Origin: CBDCGJ01 sp965238305
GTDB taxonomy: Bacteria > Pseudomonadota > Alphaproteobacteria > GCA-2731375
Assembly (NCBI GenBank): GCA_965238305.1
Contig: CBDEHK010000001.1
Span: forward strand, 62,001 to 126,000
Length of the DNA stretch: 64,000 bases
Direction: 5' to 3'
The translations under genes were made by a program, and so were the position numbers. The notes beneath the pieces were generated by a model. That model saw only the letters and a program-made list of their open reading frames with translations, was not told the origin of the DNA and did no database searches. Of the stretch, positions 42,728 through 51,760 are shown in pieces (position 1 is the stretch's first letter; each line of letters begins with the position of its first letter).

Positions 42728-44515
42728 TTAATAAACCCGCGCCTTCGGCGGGAAATACTCTACATCATCGCTCATGGTATAGGCATGAACCGGTCTATAT
42801 TCGATTTCGACGTCGCCCGCATCATTGTGCCACGCCAAAGTGTGCTTCATCCAATTTTCGTCATCGCGGTCCGGGTAATCTTCGCGCGCGTGGGCGCCTC
42901 GGCTTTCGGTCCGATTGACGGCACCATACATTGTCACCATCGATTGCCGCATCAAATTGTCAAGTTCCAGGCTTTCGACCAAATCTGAATTCCAGATCAA
43001 AGAACGGTCAGTGACGCCAATGTCCGGCATCTCGTTCCAGATTTCTTTGATCAAGCCGCGGCCTTCTTCCAACACCTCGCCGGTGCGGAAAACCGCACAG
43101 TTATTTTGCATGGTGCGCTGCATACGGTCGCGAATTTTGGCCGTTGGCGCCGACCCCTTGGCGTAACGAAAATTGTCGAGCCGGGCAATCGCCTCATCCC
43201 CAGCACCGGCAGCCCAATCTTTATGCACGGTTTCCGGTTTCACGACTTCCGCGGCGCGCACCCCGGCGGCGCGGCCAAAAACAACTAGATCGATCAAGGA
43301 GTTCGATCCCAAACGATTGGCGCCATGAACGGAGACGCACGCTGCTTCACCGACTGCCATTAAACCGGCAACCACACTATCGGGATCGCCGTCACGGAGA
43401 GTGAGCACTTCGCCGTGGTAGTTGGTCGGGATGCCGCCCATATTATAATGCACGGTCGGCAACACCGGCACGGCTTCTTTGGTGACATCGACGCCGGCAA
43501 AAATTTTCGCCGACTCGGCGATCCCCGGCAGGCGTTCATGAATAACCGCCGGATCCAGGTGATCGAGATGCAGCAGGATATGGTCCTTGTCGGCACCGAC
43601 CCCGCGGCCTTCGCGAATTTCAATTGTCATTGAGCGGCTGACGACATCGCGACTGGCCAAATCCTTGGCGCTGGGCGCGTAGCGTTCCATGAACCGCTCG
43701 CCTTCGCCATTGACCAGGAAACCGCCTTCGCCGCGCACCCCTTCGGTGATCAGGCAGCCGGCGCCATAAATTCCGGTTGGATGGAACTGCACAAATTCCA
43801 TGTCTTGCAGCGGTAAACCAGCCCGCAAGACCATGCCGCCGCCATCGCCGGTGCAGGTATGGGCCGACGTGCAGGAAAAATAGGCTCGGCCATAGCCGCC
43901 GGTGGCCATGATCACCATATGGGCGCGGAAACGGTGGATGGTGCCGTCTTCAAGATTAAGCGCCATGATGCCCCGGCAAACGCCGTCTTCCATAATCAGA
44001 TCAAGGGCAAAATATTCGATATAAAATTCGGCGTCATATTTCAACGACTGTTGATAAAGCGTGTGGATCATCGCATGCCCGGTGCGATCGGCAGCCGCAC
44101 AGGTGCGCTGCGCCGTGCCCTCGCCATAATGGGTGGTCATGCCGCCAAATGCGCGCTGATAGATTTTGCCCTCTTCGGTGCGGCTGAACGGAACCCCGTT
44201 ATGTTCCAGTTCCAGGACAGCGCGTGGTGCTTCCCGGCACATATATTCGATCGCATCCTGATCGCCCAACCAGTCGGAGCCTTTGACGGTGTCATACATG
44301 TGCCAACGCCAATCGTCCTGACCCATATTGCCCAGGGAAGCGGAAATGCCACCTTGCGCTGCCACGGTGTGACTGCGGGTCGGGAAGACTTTGGTAACGC
44401 ACGCTGTCTTCAGTCCCGCTTGTGCGGCCCCCATGGTGGCACGTAGGCCGGAGCCACCGGCGCCAACAACGACGACGTCGTAGGTATGATCGATTATATT
44501 GTAGGCTTCACTCAT
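42728..44515 (-). CDS. sdhA: succinate dehydrogenase flavoprotein subunit
   Basis: The protein has 595 residues. VVVVGAGGSGLRATMGAAQ is the FAD-binding loop, and RSHTVAAQGGISASLG includes the His that binds FAD covalently. HPTGIYGAG and HGANRLGSNSLIDLVVFGR are further signatures, and GGMTTHYGEG belongs to the capping domain. It oxidises succinate to fumarate in the TCA cycle. The start at MSEAYNII (44515) is chosen because 22 codons of upstream frame overlap sdhD and have no family similarity. It lies between sdhD and sdhB. Confidence 0.97.
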   Translation of the reverse strand: MSEAYNIIDHTYDVVVVGAGGSGLRATMGAAQAGLKTACVTKVFPTRSHTVAAQGGISASLGNMGQDDWRWHMYDTVKGSDWLGDQDAIEYMCREAPRAVLELEHNGVPFSRTEEGKIYQRAFGGMTTHYGEGTAQRTCAAADRTGHAMIHTLYQQSLKYDAEFYIEYFALDLIMEDGVCRGIMALNLEDGTIHRFRAHMVIMATGGYGRAYFSCTSAHTCTGDGGGMVLRAGLPLQDMEFVQFHPTGIYGAGCLITEGVRGEGGFLVNGEGERFMERYAPSAKDLASRDVVSRSMTIEIREGRGVGADKDHILLHLDHLDPAVIHERLPGIAESAKIFAGVDVTKEAVPVLPTVHYNMGGIPTNYHGEVLTLRDGDPDSVVAGLMAVGEAACVSVHGANRLGSNSLIDLVVFGRAAGVRAAEVVKPETVHKDWAAGAGDEAIARLDNFRYAKGSAPTAKIRDRMQRTMQNNCAVFRTGEVLEEGRGLIKEIWNEMPDIGVTDRSLIWNSDLVESLELDNLMRQSMVTMYGAVNRTESRGAHAREDYPDRDDENWMKHTLAWHNDAGDVEIEYRPVHAYTMSDDVEYFPPKARVY

Positions 44516-44520
44516 GCGTT

Positions 44521-44910
44521 TCAGGCTCCCAAATGCATCGACAAAGTCGCCAACACGACCGCCGCGCCAATGGCAATGCAAAAGAAATTATTCAAGACAA
44601 GGGTGGCAATTTTCAACCCTTCGCTATGGACATAATCTTCGATAACAATCTGCAGACCCAACTTCATATGCCAGAAAGCGGCGATTGCAAACAAAATCAA
44701 TAATAAGGCGGCCAGCGGGCTGGAGAGCCAGGCCACGACAGCATCGCGTTCGCCGCCAGCCAACGAGACCAATGAAATCAGCAGCCAGATGATCAGCGGA
44801 ATAATGGCAATCGCCGTCAAACGTTGCAGCCACCAATGCTGCGTCCCATCCTTCGCTGCGCCAAGGCCACGGACCCGGCCCAGGGCTGTCCGCAAGCTTT
44901 TATCGCTCAT
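44521..44910 (-). CDS. sdhD: succinate dehydrogenase membrane anchor subunit
   Basis: This 129-residue protein has three transmembrane helices (about 29-50, 58-80 and 98-122). The first half, SLRTALGRVRGLGAAKDGTQHWW, ends in the conserved QRLTAIA segment, and HMKLGLQIVIEDYVHSEG holds the heme-ligand His and the quinone-site Tyr region. It anchors SdhAB with SdhC. Gaps to sdhC (3 bases) and sdhA (5 bases) show a single transcript. Confidence 0.95.
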   Translation of the reverse strand: MSDKSLRTALGRVRGLGAAKDGTQHWWLQRLTAIAIIPLIIWLLISLVSLAGGERDAVVAWLSSPLAALLLILFAIAAFWHMKLGLQIVIEDYVHSEGLKIATLVLNNFFCIAIGAAVVLATLSMHLGA

Positions 44911-44913
44911 TGC

Positions 44914-45303
44914 TCAGCCCCTCACCGAATAACCGGCAACAAAAGTCACCAAAGTTAAGACAATTGCGGCGATCACGACCAGCCAGCCGGTTTTTGCCGC
45001 AGTTTCCAGTTCGTACCCCATGCCGGCGTCCCAAAACAGGTGTCGAATGCCGTTACACAAATGATAAAATACCGCACCGGTGAACCCGAGCAGGATGAGC
45101 CGGCCGACAACAGAACCGATAAATCCATTGGCGACGTCGAAGGCTTCCGAACCGGCTGCCGCAGCGGTTAGCCACCAGGCCAGCATCAAGCTACCGATCG
45201 CCAAGGCAACGCCGGTAAGCCGGTGCAAAATCGATAAAACGGAGGTGATCTGCGGGCGATAGATTTGCAGATGCGGGGAGATCGGGCGGTTTTTCGCTAC
45301 CAT
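44914..45303 (-). CDS. sdhC: succinate dehydrogenase cytochrome b556 subunit
   Basis: The protein has 129 residues and three transmembrane helices. RPISPHLQIYRPQITSVLSILHRLTGV is the SdhC N-terminal signature with the quinone-site Ser/Arg region, and FYHLCNGIRHLFWD holds the axial heme His. It is the first gene of the sdhCDAB operon, with GAGG about 9 bases before the ATG. Bases 45304-45368 separate it from the CoA-ester lyase gene upstream on the same strand. Confidence 0.96.
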   Translation of the reverse strand: MVAKNRPISPHLQIYRPQITSVLSILHRLTGVALAIGSLMLAWWLTAAAAGSEAFDVANGFIGSVVGRLILLGFTGAVFYHLCNGIRHLFWDAGMGYELETAAKTGWLVVIAAIVLTLVTFVAGYSVRG

Positions 45304-45368
45304 TCTAATTAGCCTCGAAAAAATAAAGCACGTCGATGGGTTGAAACTCAGAGTGTGGCCAAGATATG

Positions 45369-46265
45369 TCAGGCGACGGCTGCTTGCAACGCCTCAATCG
45401 CGTCTGCCAGCGCAATTAGCCGATTTGCGTTTTGCACATGCAAGTTTTCGATCAGTTCACCGTCGACCAGAACCACGGCTTTTCCTTGATGCGCAGTTTC
45501 CGCGAACGCCACGGTTATTTTTCGCGCCCAAGCCACCTCCGCCTCACTTGGCGAATAAGCTTCGTTCGCCGCCGCCAATTGGGAAGGATGGAAACAAGTT
45601 TTGCCGTCAAAACCCAACTCGACCCCCTGGCGACATTGTTCTGGGTAATTTGGATCATCGCCCAGTACAAGCGAGACGCCGTCAAGCACGGCCAAATCAT
45701 AGGCGCGTGCGACCAGGATCGTGTGCGACAAACTATGCCGCATCGGGACCCGGTCAACCGTATGCCGTGCCCGCAGGTCGACCGTCAGGTCCGACGTCCC
45801 CATCACCAGACAACCGATCTTGGCGGATGAGGCAGCAATTTCTTCCGCCCGCAAGACGCCTAATGGGGTTTCGATCATGCACCAGATCGCTTGTTCCGCC
45901 GCCGCACCCGCTGCGTTCATGCGACTTTCCACCGCTCGCACGGCGGCGGCACTTTCGACTTTCGGCACCAGCAACGCATTCGCTCCGCATTTGGATACCG
46001 CTGCAATATCGTCATTTGCCCATTCTGTATCCAGTCCATTGATCCGGACAATGCGTTCGCGGTTGCCGTAGTGAACAGAACTTGCCGCTTCAACCGCTTG
46101 GTGCCGCGCCATTTTTTTGGCTGCCGGCGCTACCGCATCTTCTAAATCAAAGATCAAACCATCAGCCGGCAGGTTTTGTGCTTTTGCGAGTACTTTTGGA
46201 TTTGACGCGGGCATATAAAGCACCGAACGGCGGGGTCGGATGACGTGCGACTGAACTTGCGACAT
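45369..46265 (-). CDS. CoA-ester lyase (HpcH/HpaI, citrate lyase beta / malyl-CoA lyase family)
   Basis: The protein has 298 residues. RRSVLYMPASNPKVLAKA gives the N-terminal Arg-containing motif, DGLIFDLEDAVAP the first metal Asp/Glu, MIETPLGVLRAEEI the metal-binding Glu, and GTSDLTVDLRA the Asp. FDGKTCFHPSQL is the C-terminal signature. It cleaves or forms C-C bonds of malyl-CoA-like or citramalyl-CoA-like thioesters. It is encoded divergently to pyridoxal kinase; the two starts are only 40 bases apart. Which ester it uses cannot be told. Confidence 0.92.
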   Translation of the reverse strand: MSQVQSHVIRPRRSVLYMPASNPKVLAKAQNLPADGLIFDLEDAVAPAAKKMARHQAVEAASSVHYGNRERIVRINGLDTEWANDDIAAVSKCGANALLVPKVESAAAVRAVESRMNAAGAAAEQAIWCMIETPLGVLRAEEIAASSAKIGCLVMGTSDLTVDLRARHTVDRVPMRHSLSHTILVARAYDLAVLDGVSLVLGDDPNYPEQCRQGVELGFDGKTCFHPSQLAAANEAYSPSEAEVAWARKITVAFAETAHQGKAVVLVDGELIENLHVQNANRLIALADAIEALQAAVA

Positions 46266-46305
46266 GGGCTTTACAAATTGTCCTTATTCGGAAATGAATA
46301 GTCGG

Positions 46306-47139
46306 ATGGCACAAGTTCTAGCAATAAACAGTCAGGTCGCCTATGGCCATGTTGGCGCCGAAGCTGCCGCCTTCGCCTTGCGGCGCTTAGGCCATGAAGT
46401 TTGCCTTATCCCGACGGTGCAGTTTTCCAACCATCCGGGTCATGGCGGTTACCGGGGTGGACCGGTCGCACATCACCGGGCAGAGAATTTGCTGCAAGGG
46501 ATGCTCGAACGCGATCTTTTACAAAATTGCGCCGCTATCCACAGCGGCTATCTGGGTGACGGAGAAATGGCCAGGATCGTCCTGGCGGCCAGACAGGCAC
46601 TACCAGAAGCGATCTATTGTTGCGATCCGGTGATGGGGGATGGCGGGCAAGTATACGTTAAAGACAATGTCGTGCAGGCAATCGCTCAGGATCTCGTCCC
46701 CAGCGCCAATATCGTGACCCCGAATGCTTTTGAATTGTCCCTGCTCACAGATTTATCGGTGAAAAATTTGGACGAAGCCCGGATCGCCGCACGCCAGCTC
46801 ATAAGCCTAGGGCCGGCGCTGGTATTATGTTCCTCCGCCGCGATCGAAAACGGACAGATCGCGACGTTGGCGGTCACGGCGAATGAAGCATGGGTAGCTT
46901 GGACGCCATTGATTGAGAATGCGCCGCACGGCACCGGCGATACCCTGGCCGCTATCTTTCTTGGCCGCTATCTTCAGTCCCGCGATTTCTGGGACGTATT
47001 AGAGCTTTCGGTCGCCAGCGTTCAAGGGCTGATTGCGGCGGGTCAAGAAGATCAGCTGAAAGACATCGCCATCGTCAAAGGTCAGGACCAGATTGTTGCC
47101 CCGACAGTCATTGTTTCTGTCGAACGGTTGGTGGATTAG
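46306..47139 (+). CDS. pdxY: pyridoxal kinase
   Basis: The protein has 277 residues from MAQVLAINS. It has the ribokinase-like pattern of PdxY/PdxK: NSQVAYGHVGAEAAAFALRRLGHEV at the N-terminus, CDPVMGDGGQVYV, TPNAFELSLLTD and APHGTGDTLAA with the catalytic Asp. It phosphorylates pyridoxal in vitamin B6 salvage. The ATG at 46294 four codons upstream is possible; a still longer start at 46264 overlaps the divergent lyase start. Its stop overlaps that of the facing XRE regulator by 4 bases. Confidence 0.94.
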   Translation: MAQVLAINSQVAYGHVGAEAAAFALRRLGHEVCLIPTVQFSNHPGHGGYRGGPVAHHRAENLLQGMLERDLLQNCAAIHSGYLGDGEMARIVLAARQALPEAIYCCDPVMGDGGQVYVKDNVVQAIAQDLVPSANIVTPNAFELSLLTDLSVKNLDEARIAARQLISLGPALVLCSSAAIENGQIATLAVTANEAWVAWTPLIENAPHGTGDTLAAIFLGRYLQSRDFWDVLELSVASVQGLIAAGQEDQLKDIAIVKGQDQIVAPTVIVSVERLVD

Positions 47140-47939
47140 TTGGCTGGATTGTCGGAGAATTCCCTTAAAATCTCGGCCGTTTGCGGGTCGGCGGGGAAAA
47201 ACGCTTCGACGGCCAATTCCGACAATGTCACGTCGACAGGGGTGCCAAACACCGTCAATGTCGTAAAAAGCGAGAGAGTGCCAACCTCGGTCGCAACTTT
47301 CATCGGGACCACAACACCTGCAAAATCATTTTCCGACGGCGGTAATTTTGACGCAGGCGCCGGATAAGATTCAAGCTCCTCATAGAGTTCTGCCAATACC
47401 GGGTCCGCGCTCATTTCCACCTGACGGCGAAGGCTGGCAAGCAAATTATTGCGCAACTGCCGTAAATTCAATATTCGCGGTGCCAAACCGTCAGGATGCA
47501 ATGTCGCCCGCAACACATTGACCGGCGGCACCAATAGTTTGGCATCCACTCCCGTTGTCAATGGCGTCACGCATCGATTGGCCAGGACCATGTTCCAATG
47601 CCGGTCTACAGCCAAAGCTGGAAACGGTTCGTGCCCGGTCAGGACCAAATTTACCGCCGCCAGCGCCGATTTCATTTCCGGATCATCCAATGGGCGTTCT
47701 TTGAAGGCCGGGGCGAAACCGGCGGCCAAAAAAATTTCATTCCGAGAGCGAAACGGTATTTCTAAATGCTCGGCCAAATGCTGGATCATATCCCGGCTCG
47801 GTCGCGAACGGCCGGTTTCGACAAAACTCAGATGTTTGGATGAAATGTTCGCTTCAACTGAAAGATCAAGCTGGCTCATGCGCCGGCGTTGTCGCCATTC
47901 GCGCAAATAACTGCCGACAGTGGGGGTTCCGTTTTCCAT
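47136..47939 (-). CDS. XRE-family regulator with MmyB-like ligand-binding domain
   Basis: The protein has 267 residues. Residues about 8-65 form the helix-turn-helix domain (LREWRQRRRMSQLDLSVEAN, SSKHLSFVETGRSRPSRDM). Residues about 95-260 match the MmyB-type ligand-binding domain (PALAVDRHWNMVLANRC.., FFPADPQTAEILREFSDN), a PAS-like fold that can bind fatty acids. It is divergent to a four-helix membrane protein; a clean palindrome lies between, so it probably regulates itself and that gene. The ATG at 47939 is preferred to one 12 codons upstream because the family starts near this Met. Confidence 0.93.
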   Translation of the reverse strand: MENGTPTVGSYLREWRQRRRMSQLDLSVEANISSKHLSFVETGRSRPSRDMIQHLAEHLEIPFRSRNEIFLAAGFAPAFKERPLDDPEMKSALAAVNLVLTGHEPFPALAVDRHWNMVLANRCVTPLTTGVDAKLLVPPVNVLRATLHPDGLAPRILNLRQLRNNLLASLRRQVEMSADPVLAELYEELESYPAPASKLPPSENDFAGVVVPMKVATEVGTLSLFTTLTVFGTPVDVTLSELAVEAFFPADPQTAEILREFSDNPAN

Positions 47940-47970
47940 AAATGAACGGTAACAAGAAAATAATTCATCG

Positions 47971-47994
47971 TCCAATTACCTTGCAGGTAATGGA
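47971..47994. promoter_or_regulatory. operator palindrome between XRE regulator and membrane protein
   Basis: ATTACCT (47975-47981) and AGGTAAT (47985-47991) are perfect inverted repeats around TGC, flanked by TCC and GGA that extend the symmetry with one extra base on the left. It lies 32 bases before the regulator start and about 58 before the membrane-protein start, the expected place for an autoregulated divergent operator. Confidence 0.65.
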
Positions 47995-48051
47995 CCGCAG
48001 GCAGGTTCGGACATATTTTCCTTAATAACGAAACAACAAAGGAAGATTCCC

Positions 48052-48453
48052 ATGACCGACTTAAATACAAACCCGCTATTGAAAACGATGATTGCTCTGG
48101 ATGTGACGGCCAGTGTGGCGGCGGCATTGTTATTGTTATTCGGCGCCAACTTGCTTGCCGGACCACTAGGCATTTCATCGGCCTTCCTGTTTTATATCGG
48201 CGTCGTCCTGGTGCCCTGGGTCGCTCTTCTCGGTTGGATCCTGGTGAAACGCAGCGTCCCCAACTTCGTTATCTGGCTGGTGATTGCGGTTAACGCCCTT
48301 TGGGTGGCCGACAGTATAATTCTGATGTTGGGCAATTGGCTGCAACCGACGACATTCGGTTATGCCTTTATCATCGCGCAAACAGTTATTGTTGCCGGAT
48401 TTGCCGAGTTTCAATTCGTGGGCATGCGTAAATCCCGCGCGATCACAGCTTGA
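48052..48453 (+). CDS. small four-helix membrane protein
   Basis: This 133-residue protein has four hydrophobic helices (about residues 13-35, 42-64, 70-92 and 98-118) and a short basic C-terminus (GMRKSRA). No catalytic motif is seen. AAGGAAG lies about 8 bases before the ATG. It is divergent to the XRE/MmyB regulator and is followed by a strong terminator, so it is probably the single regulated target. Similar regulator/small membrane protein pairs occur in other proteobacteria, but the function is unknown to me. Confidence 0.85.
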   Translation: MTDLNTNPLLKTMIALDVTASVAAALLLLFGANLLAGPLGISSAFLFYIGVVLVPWVALLGWILVKRSVPNFVIWLVIAVNALWVADSIILMLGNWLQPTTFGYAFIIAQTVIVAGFAEFQFVGMRKSRAITA

Positions 48454-48466
48454 TTTAATACAAAAA

Positions 48467-48497
48467 CAGCCACCCAAAGATTTTCTTTGGGTGGCTG
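48467..48497. terminator. bidirectional intrinsic terminator
   Basis: A perfect 14-bp stem, CAGCCACCCAAAGA with its complement, closes a TTT loop. Five A residues on the left give a U-tract for the minus-strand asd transcript. It stands between two converging genes, 14 bases after the membrane protein and 34 bases after asd. Confidence 0.9.
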
Positions 48498-48530
48498 AAT
48501 TGATTAATAAGGTCGCTTTAGGCGGCTTTT

Positions 48531-49553
48531 TTAGGCGGCCTTTTTTAAGTGCCGGGCGCAAAGCAGTTCGGCAATCTGGACGGCGTTCAGGGCCGCCCCT
48601 TTACGCAGATTATCGCTGACCACCCACATCGCCAGGCCGTTATCCACGGTCGGATCGACACGGATGCGGGAGATGAAGGTGGCGTAATCGCCAACACATT
48701 CGACCGGTGTCACATAGCCGCCGTCTTCGCGTTTATCAACGACCATGCAGCCCGGGCTTTCGCGCAGGATCTCACGGGCTCGCTCTTCATCGATCTCATT
48801 TTCGAACTCGATATGGATCGCTTCGGCGTGACCAACAAACGTCGGGACCCGAACGCAAGTGGCAACAACCTTGATCTTTGGATCGACAATCTTTTTCGTC
48901 TCCACCACCAACTTCCATTCTTCGTTGGTAAAACCGTCGTCCATAAAATCACCGCAGTGGGGAATGACGTTGAAGGCAATCTGTTTGGTAAATTGCTGTG
49001 GCGTCGGATCGTCGGCGACATAGATGCTTTTGGTCTGATTAAAAAGCTCATCCATGCCGCTTTGTCCGGCCCCGGAAACAGACTGGTAGGTCGAAACCAC
49101 TACCCGTTTGATCGTCGCCACATCATGCAGGGGCTTTAGCGCCACCACCATCTGCGCCGTCGAGCAGTTTGGATTGGCAATGATATTGCGCTTCGCAAAT
49201 CCGGCGATAGCTTCGGAATTCACTTCCGGCACGATCAACGGGACGTCCGGATCGTAACGAAAAGCAGACGAATTATCGATCACTACCGCCCCTTTGGCGG
49301 CAATTTTCGGCGCCCATTCTTTGGCCACGGTGCCACTGGTCGCCATCAAAGCGACATCGGTACCGGTAAAATCAAAGTTCTCCAAAACTTTACATTTCAA
49401 GGTCTTATCGCCATAGGAAACTTCCCGACCGATCGAACGGGTCGAGGCCAACGCCACGACTTCATCCGCCGGAAATTGGCGTTCTTCGAGGATATTCAGG
49501 AACTCACGGCCAACCGCGCCTGTCGCTCCTACAACTGCGACTTTGTATCCCAT
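48531..49553 (-). CDS. asd: aspartate-semialdehyde dehydrogenase
   Basis: The protein has 340 residues. VAVVGATGAVGREFLNILEER is the NADP loop, NPNCSTAQM has the active-site Cys130, and SVSGAGQSGMDEL and GHAEAIHIEFE are further signatures. It reduces aspartyl phosphate to the semialdehyde for lysine, diaminopimelate, threonine and methionine. In many alphaproteobacteria asd is near leuB; here a 3.2-kb cassette on the other strand lies between. The last codons fall in a small imperfect duplication (TAGGCGGCTTTTTT, about 48519-48546). The 260 bases upstream (49554-49813) hold promoters only. Confidence 0.97.
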   Translation of the reverse strand: MGYKVAVVGATGAVGREFLNILEERQFPADEVVALASTRSIGREVSYGDKTLKCKVLENFDFTGTDVALMATSGTVAKEWAPKIAAKGAVVIDNSSAFRYDPDVPLIVPEVNSEAIAGFAKRNIIANPNCSTAQMVVALKPLHDVATIKRVVVSTYQSVSGAGQSGMDELFNQTKSIYVADDPTPQQFTKQIAFNVIPHCGDFMDDGFTNEEWKLVVETKKIVDPKIKVVATCVRVPTFVGHAEAIHIEFENEIDEERAREILRESPGCMVVDKREDGGYVTPVECVGDYATFISRIRVDPTVDNGLAMWVVSDNLRKGAALNAVQIAELLCARHLKKAA

Positions 49554-49736
49554 TGTTCAAGACCTTCTAAATAAAGTAACAGAGCGCGGTTAATACGCTC
49601 AAACACGGTATCTAATCAAGAGCTATAACGCTTGTCCGTCGTCATTTGAAGCGTTAGGACCGGCAGGTAGAGGAATTTTAGTTTCTGACTAAACCACTCG
49701 TATTTATTGCAGATCGGTCAATTGTAACTATTAAGA

Positions 49737-49765
49737 TTGAATACTTAATAGAATCTTGGTAATGT
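49737..49765 (+). promoter_or_regulatory. predicted promoter of the lipoprotein/protease cassette
   Basis: TTGAAT (49737-49742) and TAATGT (49760-49765) are 17 bases apart in an AT-rich stretch about 50 bases before the lipoprotein start. Confidence 0.5.
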
Positions 49766-49813
49766 AATACAATCAACTGATAAACTTGAGACTTCCAAAG
49801 TGGGCAGGGTGGC

Positions 49814-51748
49814 ATGGTGCTTTTCTCAAATAGTAGAGCAAAATCGCTGGCTTCGATGGCGACGGCAACGTTACTCCTCGCCGGGTGCGTCGGCGTGACC
49901 GACCCCTTCCCCCATGCCGAAAATCTTGAAATATACAAAATATCTGATGACGAACGAAAAGTGAAATTCGCTGGCGATCTGCCAAAAGCCATTGATGTGG
50001 TCAATGATCAACGCCTTGAATATATCCAAGGCGCGAGGAATCAGTCCTACATGAAAACTTATGGCGCCATTGGTCTAGTTGCGTTGTCGGCGACGTCGCT
50101 ATTTCTAGGCATCACATCCTCCAGCCGAGCCAGCCGTGACGCCATCACCGCCATGGGTATCGGCGGCGCCAGCTATCTTGGTTTGAACACTTTTCTTTCC
50201 AGCCCCCCACGTCAGCAACTTTATTTCAAGGCGACCGTCGCCTTGGACTGCGCTGTCCTATCGATGCGCCCATTGCTGATGTTGGCAAGCGATTACACCA
50301 GCTTGAAATCGAATATGACGAATTTGGGCAATAAAATTGCCGTCACGAAAGTGAAATTATCCGCGGTCGAGGGTGCAATCGCCACATTAAGCCAAGCGAA
50401 GCCAAATCATCCTTTATTAGCGAACGCGCTTTCACAGGTTTCCGACACCAATAGTCAACTCACTAAAATGGACGCATTGCAGACGAATGCCGCTGGACTG
50501 ATCGCGCAAGTCGATGTCGCCCATGTCACGTTGATTACCCATGTTCGGCAGATTGTCGACCTCGTGAACGAAGAAATCCGTAAGACAGAACCAAAGCTCG
50601 AATCGATTCAATCGACCTTGATCGGTTTAGGCGACCTGGCCGGGACAATTGCGCCCGGAACCGACTTCACTGCCAAGGCAAAATCAGGCACAAAAGCCGA
50701 CCTGCATGCCACTGGACCAGACTACGAAGGCGACCTGAAGAATGCCCTGGCAAACCTAGCAAGCGAGCAAGCCGAAATGTTGAAAGCCGCGCATCCGGTT
50801 GCCGTGCAAGTCGCCAAATATGAAGACCTGAAAGCGATGGTGAATTCCAAAATCACCGATTGTGAAGCGCCGACCGCGGCCCTAGCGCTAAATGTCGACC
50901 CCAATGTCGATGAAATGTCCGTCACCGCCGGTGAAACCTATTCCTTCGCCGTCTTTAGCGAAGTTGGCGCCCCGCGGGCCTATTTTTCTGGTATCGCGCC
51001 GCCGGAAAGTGCCATCACCATCGCGCTCGAAAATGGCGTGCATGTCGTGAAAGTGAAAATAGGCGCCTCGGAAGACCTGCGGGAAACGGTATTGGTGCTT
51101 GCCGACAGCGCGTCGCCACCAAACAAAAAGCGAATCTTGCTGAAAATAAAAGGAAAACCTCCTCAATCGGACGATCAGACTGACCCGTCCAATGCGCCTG
51201 AATTGCCGGACGCGGAAAAGAACAAGCTTGCCACCCTATCTGTACTGCAAGCAATGACGTTGCAAGCGGGCCTGAACGATTGGAGCGCCAACCGGGCCAA
51301 GACGCCTTTCAAAGCGAAATTGATCGTCGACGGCAAAATTGGCAGTAAAGACAATAGCAAGACTAAATCGGCCGTCGCTCAGTTCCGAAACGGCGAAAGT
51401 ATTCCCAAAGACAAGACGAGTTGGGACAAAATCTCCGCTTTCCTGACCGAAGAATCACCGTCGGATGGTAAAGGTTTAGTCAATCTTTCCGCAAAACTAA
51501 ATAAAGCGAAAAAGGCAATTAACAATACCGAGGAAGTCCTTGTTGACGATGATATCAAAGGCTTGCAAAAATCCCTCGGCGAAATGAACTGCGGGACAGA
51601 TACTCAGTCCGGCGAATTTGATGAAGAGACCCGCAATGCCATTTTAGCTGTGCAGAATAAAAATGACTTGCCAAAGACCGGCACAATCTTGGACAGCAAA
51701 ATTTCAACCTACCTCACGGACAAAAAAGACACAAAGGCCTGCAATTGA
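49814..51748 (+). CDS. large lipoprotein with two C-terminal peptidoglycan-binding-like repeats
   Basis: The protein has 644 residues. The start has a lipoprotein signal, with LLLAGC giving Cys25 as the lipid-modified residue. Two more hydrophobic stretches (about 83-102 and 111-128) are unusual for a lipoprotein. The middle (about 160-360) is helical with coiled-coil character. Residues about 355-440 look like a beta domain. The last 170 residues hold two segments resembling peptidoglycan-binding folds, the second reading GLQKSLGEMNCGT followed by AILAVQNKNDLPKTG. The protease/SleB gene begins 12 bases downstream. I do not recognise the family; a cell-envelope anchor for its partner is inferred. 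Confidence 0.8.
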   Translation: MVLFSNSRAKSLASMATATLLLAGCVGVTDPFPHAENLEIYKISDDERKVKFAGDLPKAIDVVNDQRLEYIQGARNQSYMKTYGAIGLVALSATSLFLGITSSSRASRDAITAMGIGGASYLGLNTFLSSPPRQQLYFKATVALDCAVLSMRPLLMLASDYTSLKSNMTNLGNKIAVTKVKLSAVEGAIATLSQAKPNHPLLANALSQVSDTNSQLTKMDALQTNAAGLIAQVDVAHVTLITHVRQIVDLVNEEIRKTEPKLESIQSTLIGLGDLAGTIAPGTDFTAKAKSGTKADLHATGPDYEGDLKNALANLASEQAEMLKAAHPVAVQVAKYEDLKAMVNSKITDCEAPTAALALNVDPNVDEMSVTAGETYSFAVFSEVGAPRAYFSGIAPPESAITIALENGVHVVKVKIGASEDLRETVLVLADSASPPNKKRILLKIKGKPPQSDDQTDPSNAPELPDAEKNKLATLSVLQAMTLQAGLNDWSANRAKTPFKAKLIVDGKIGSKDNSKTKSAVAQFRNGESIPKDKTSWDKISAFLTEESPSDGKGLVNLSAKLNKAKKAINNTEEVLVDDDIKGLQKSLGEMNCGTDTQSGEFDEETRNAILAVQNKNDLPKTGTILDSKISTYLTDKKDTKACN

Positions 51749-51760
51749 TGGAGGATAGTG

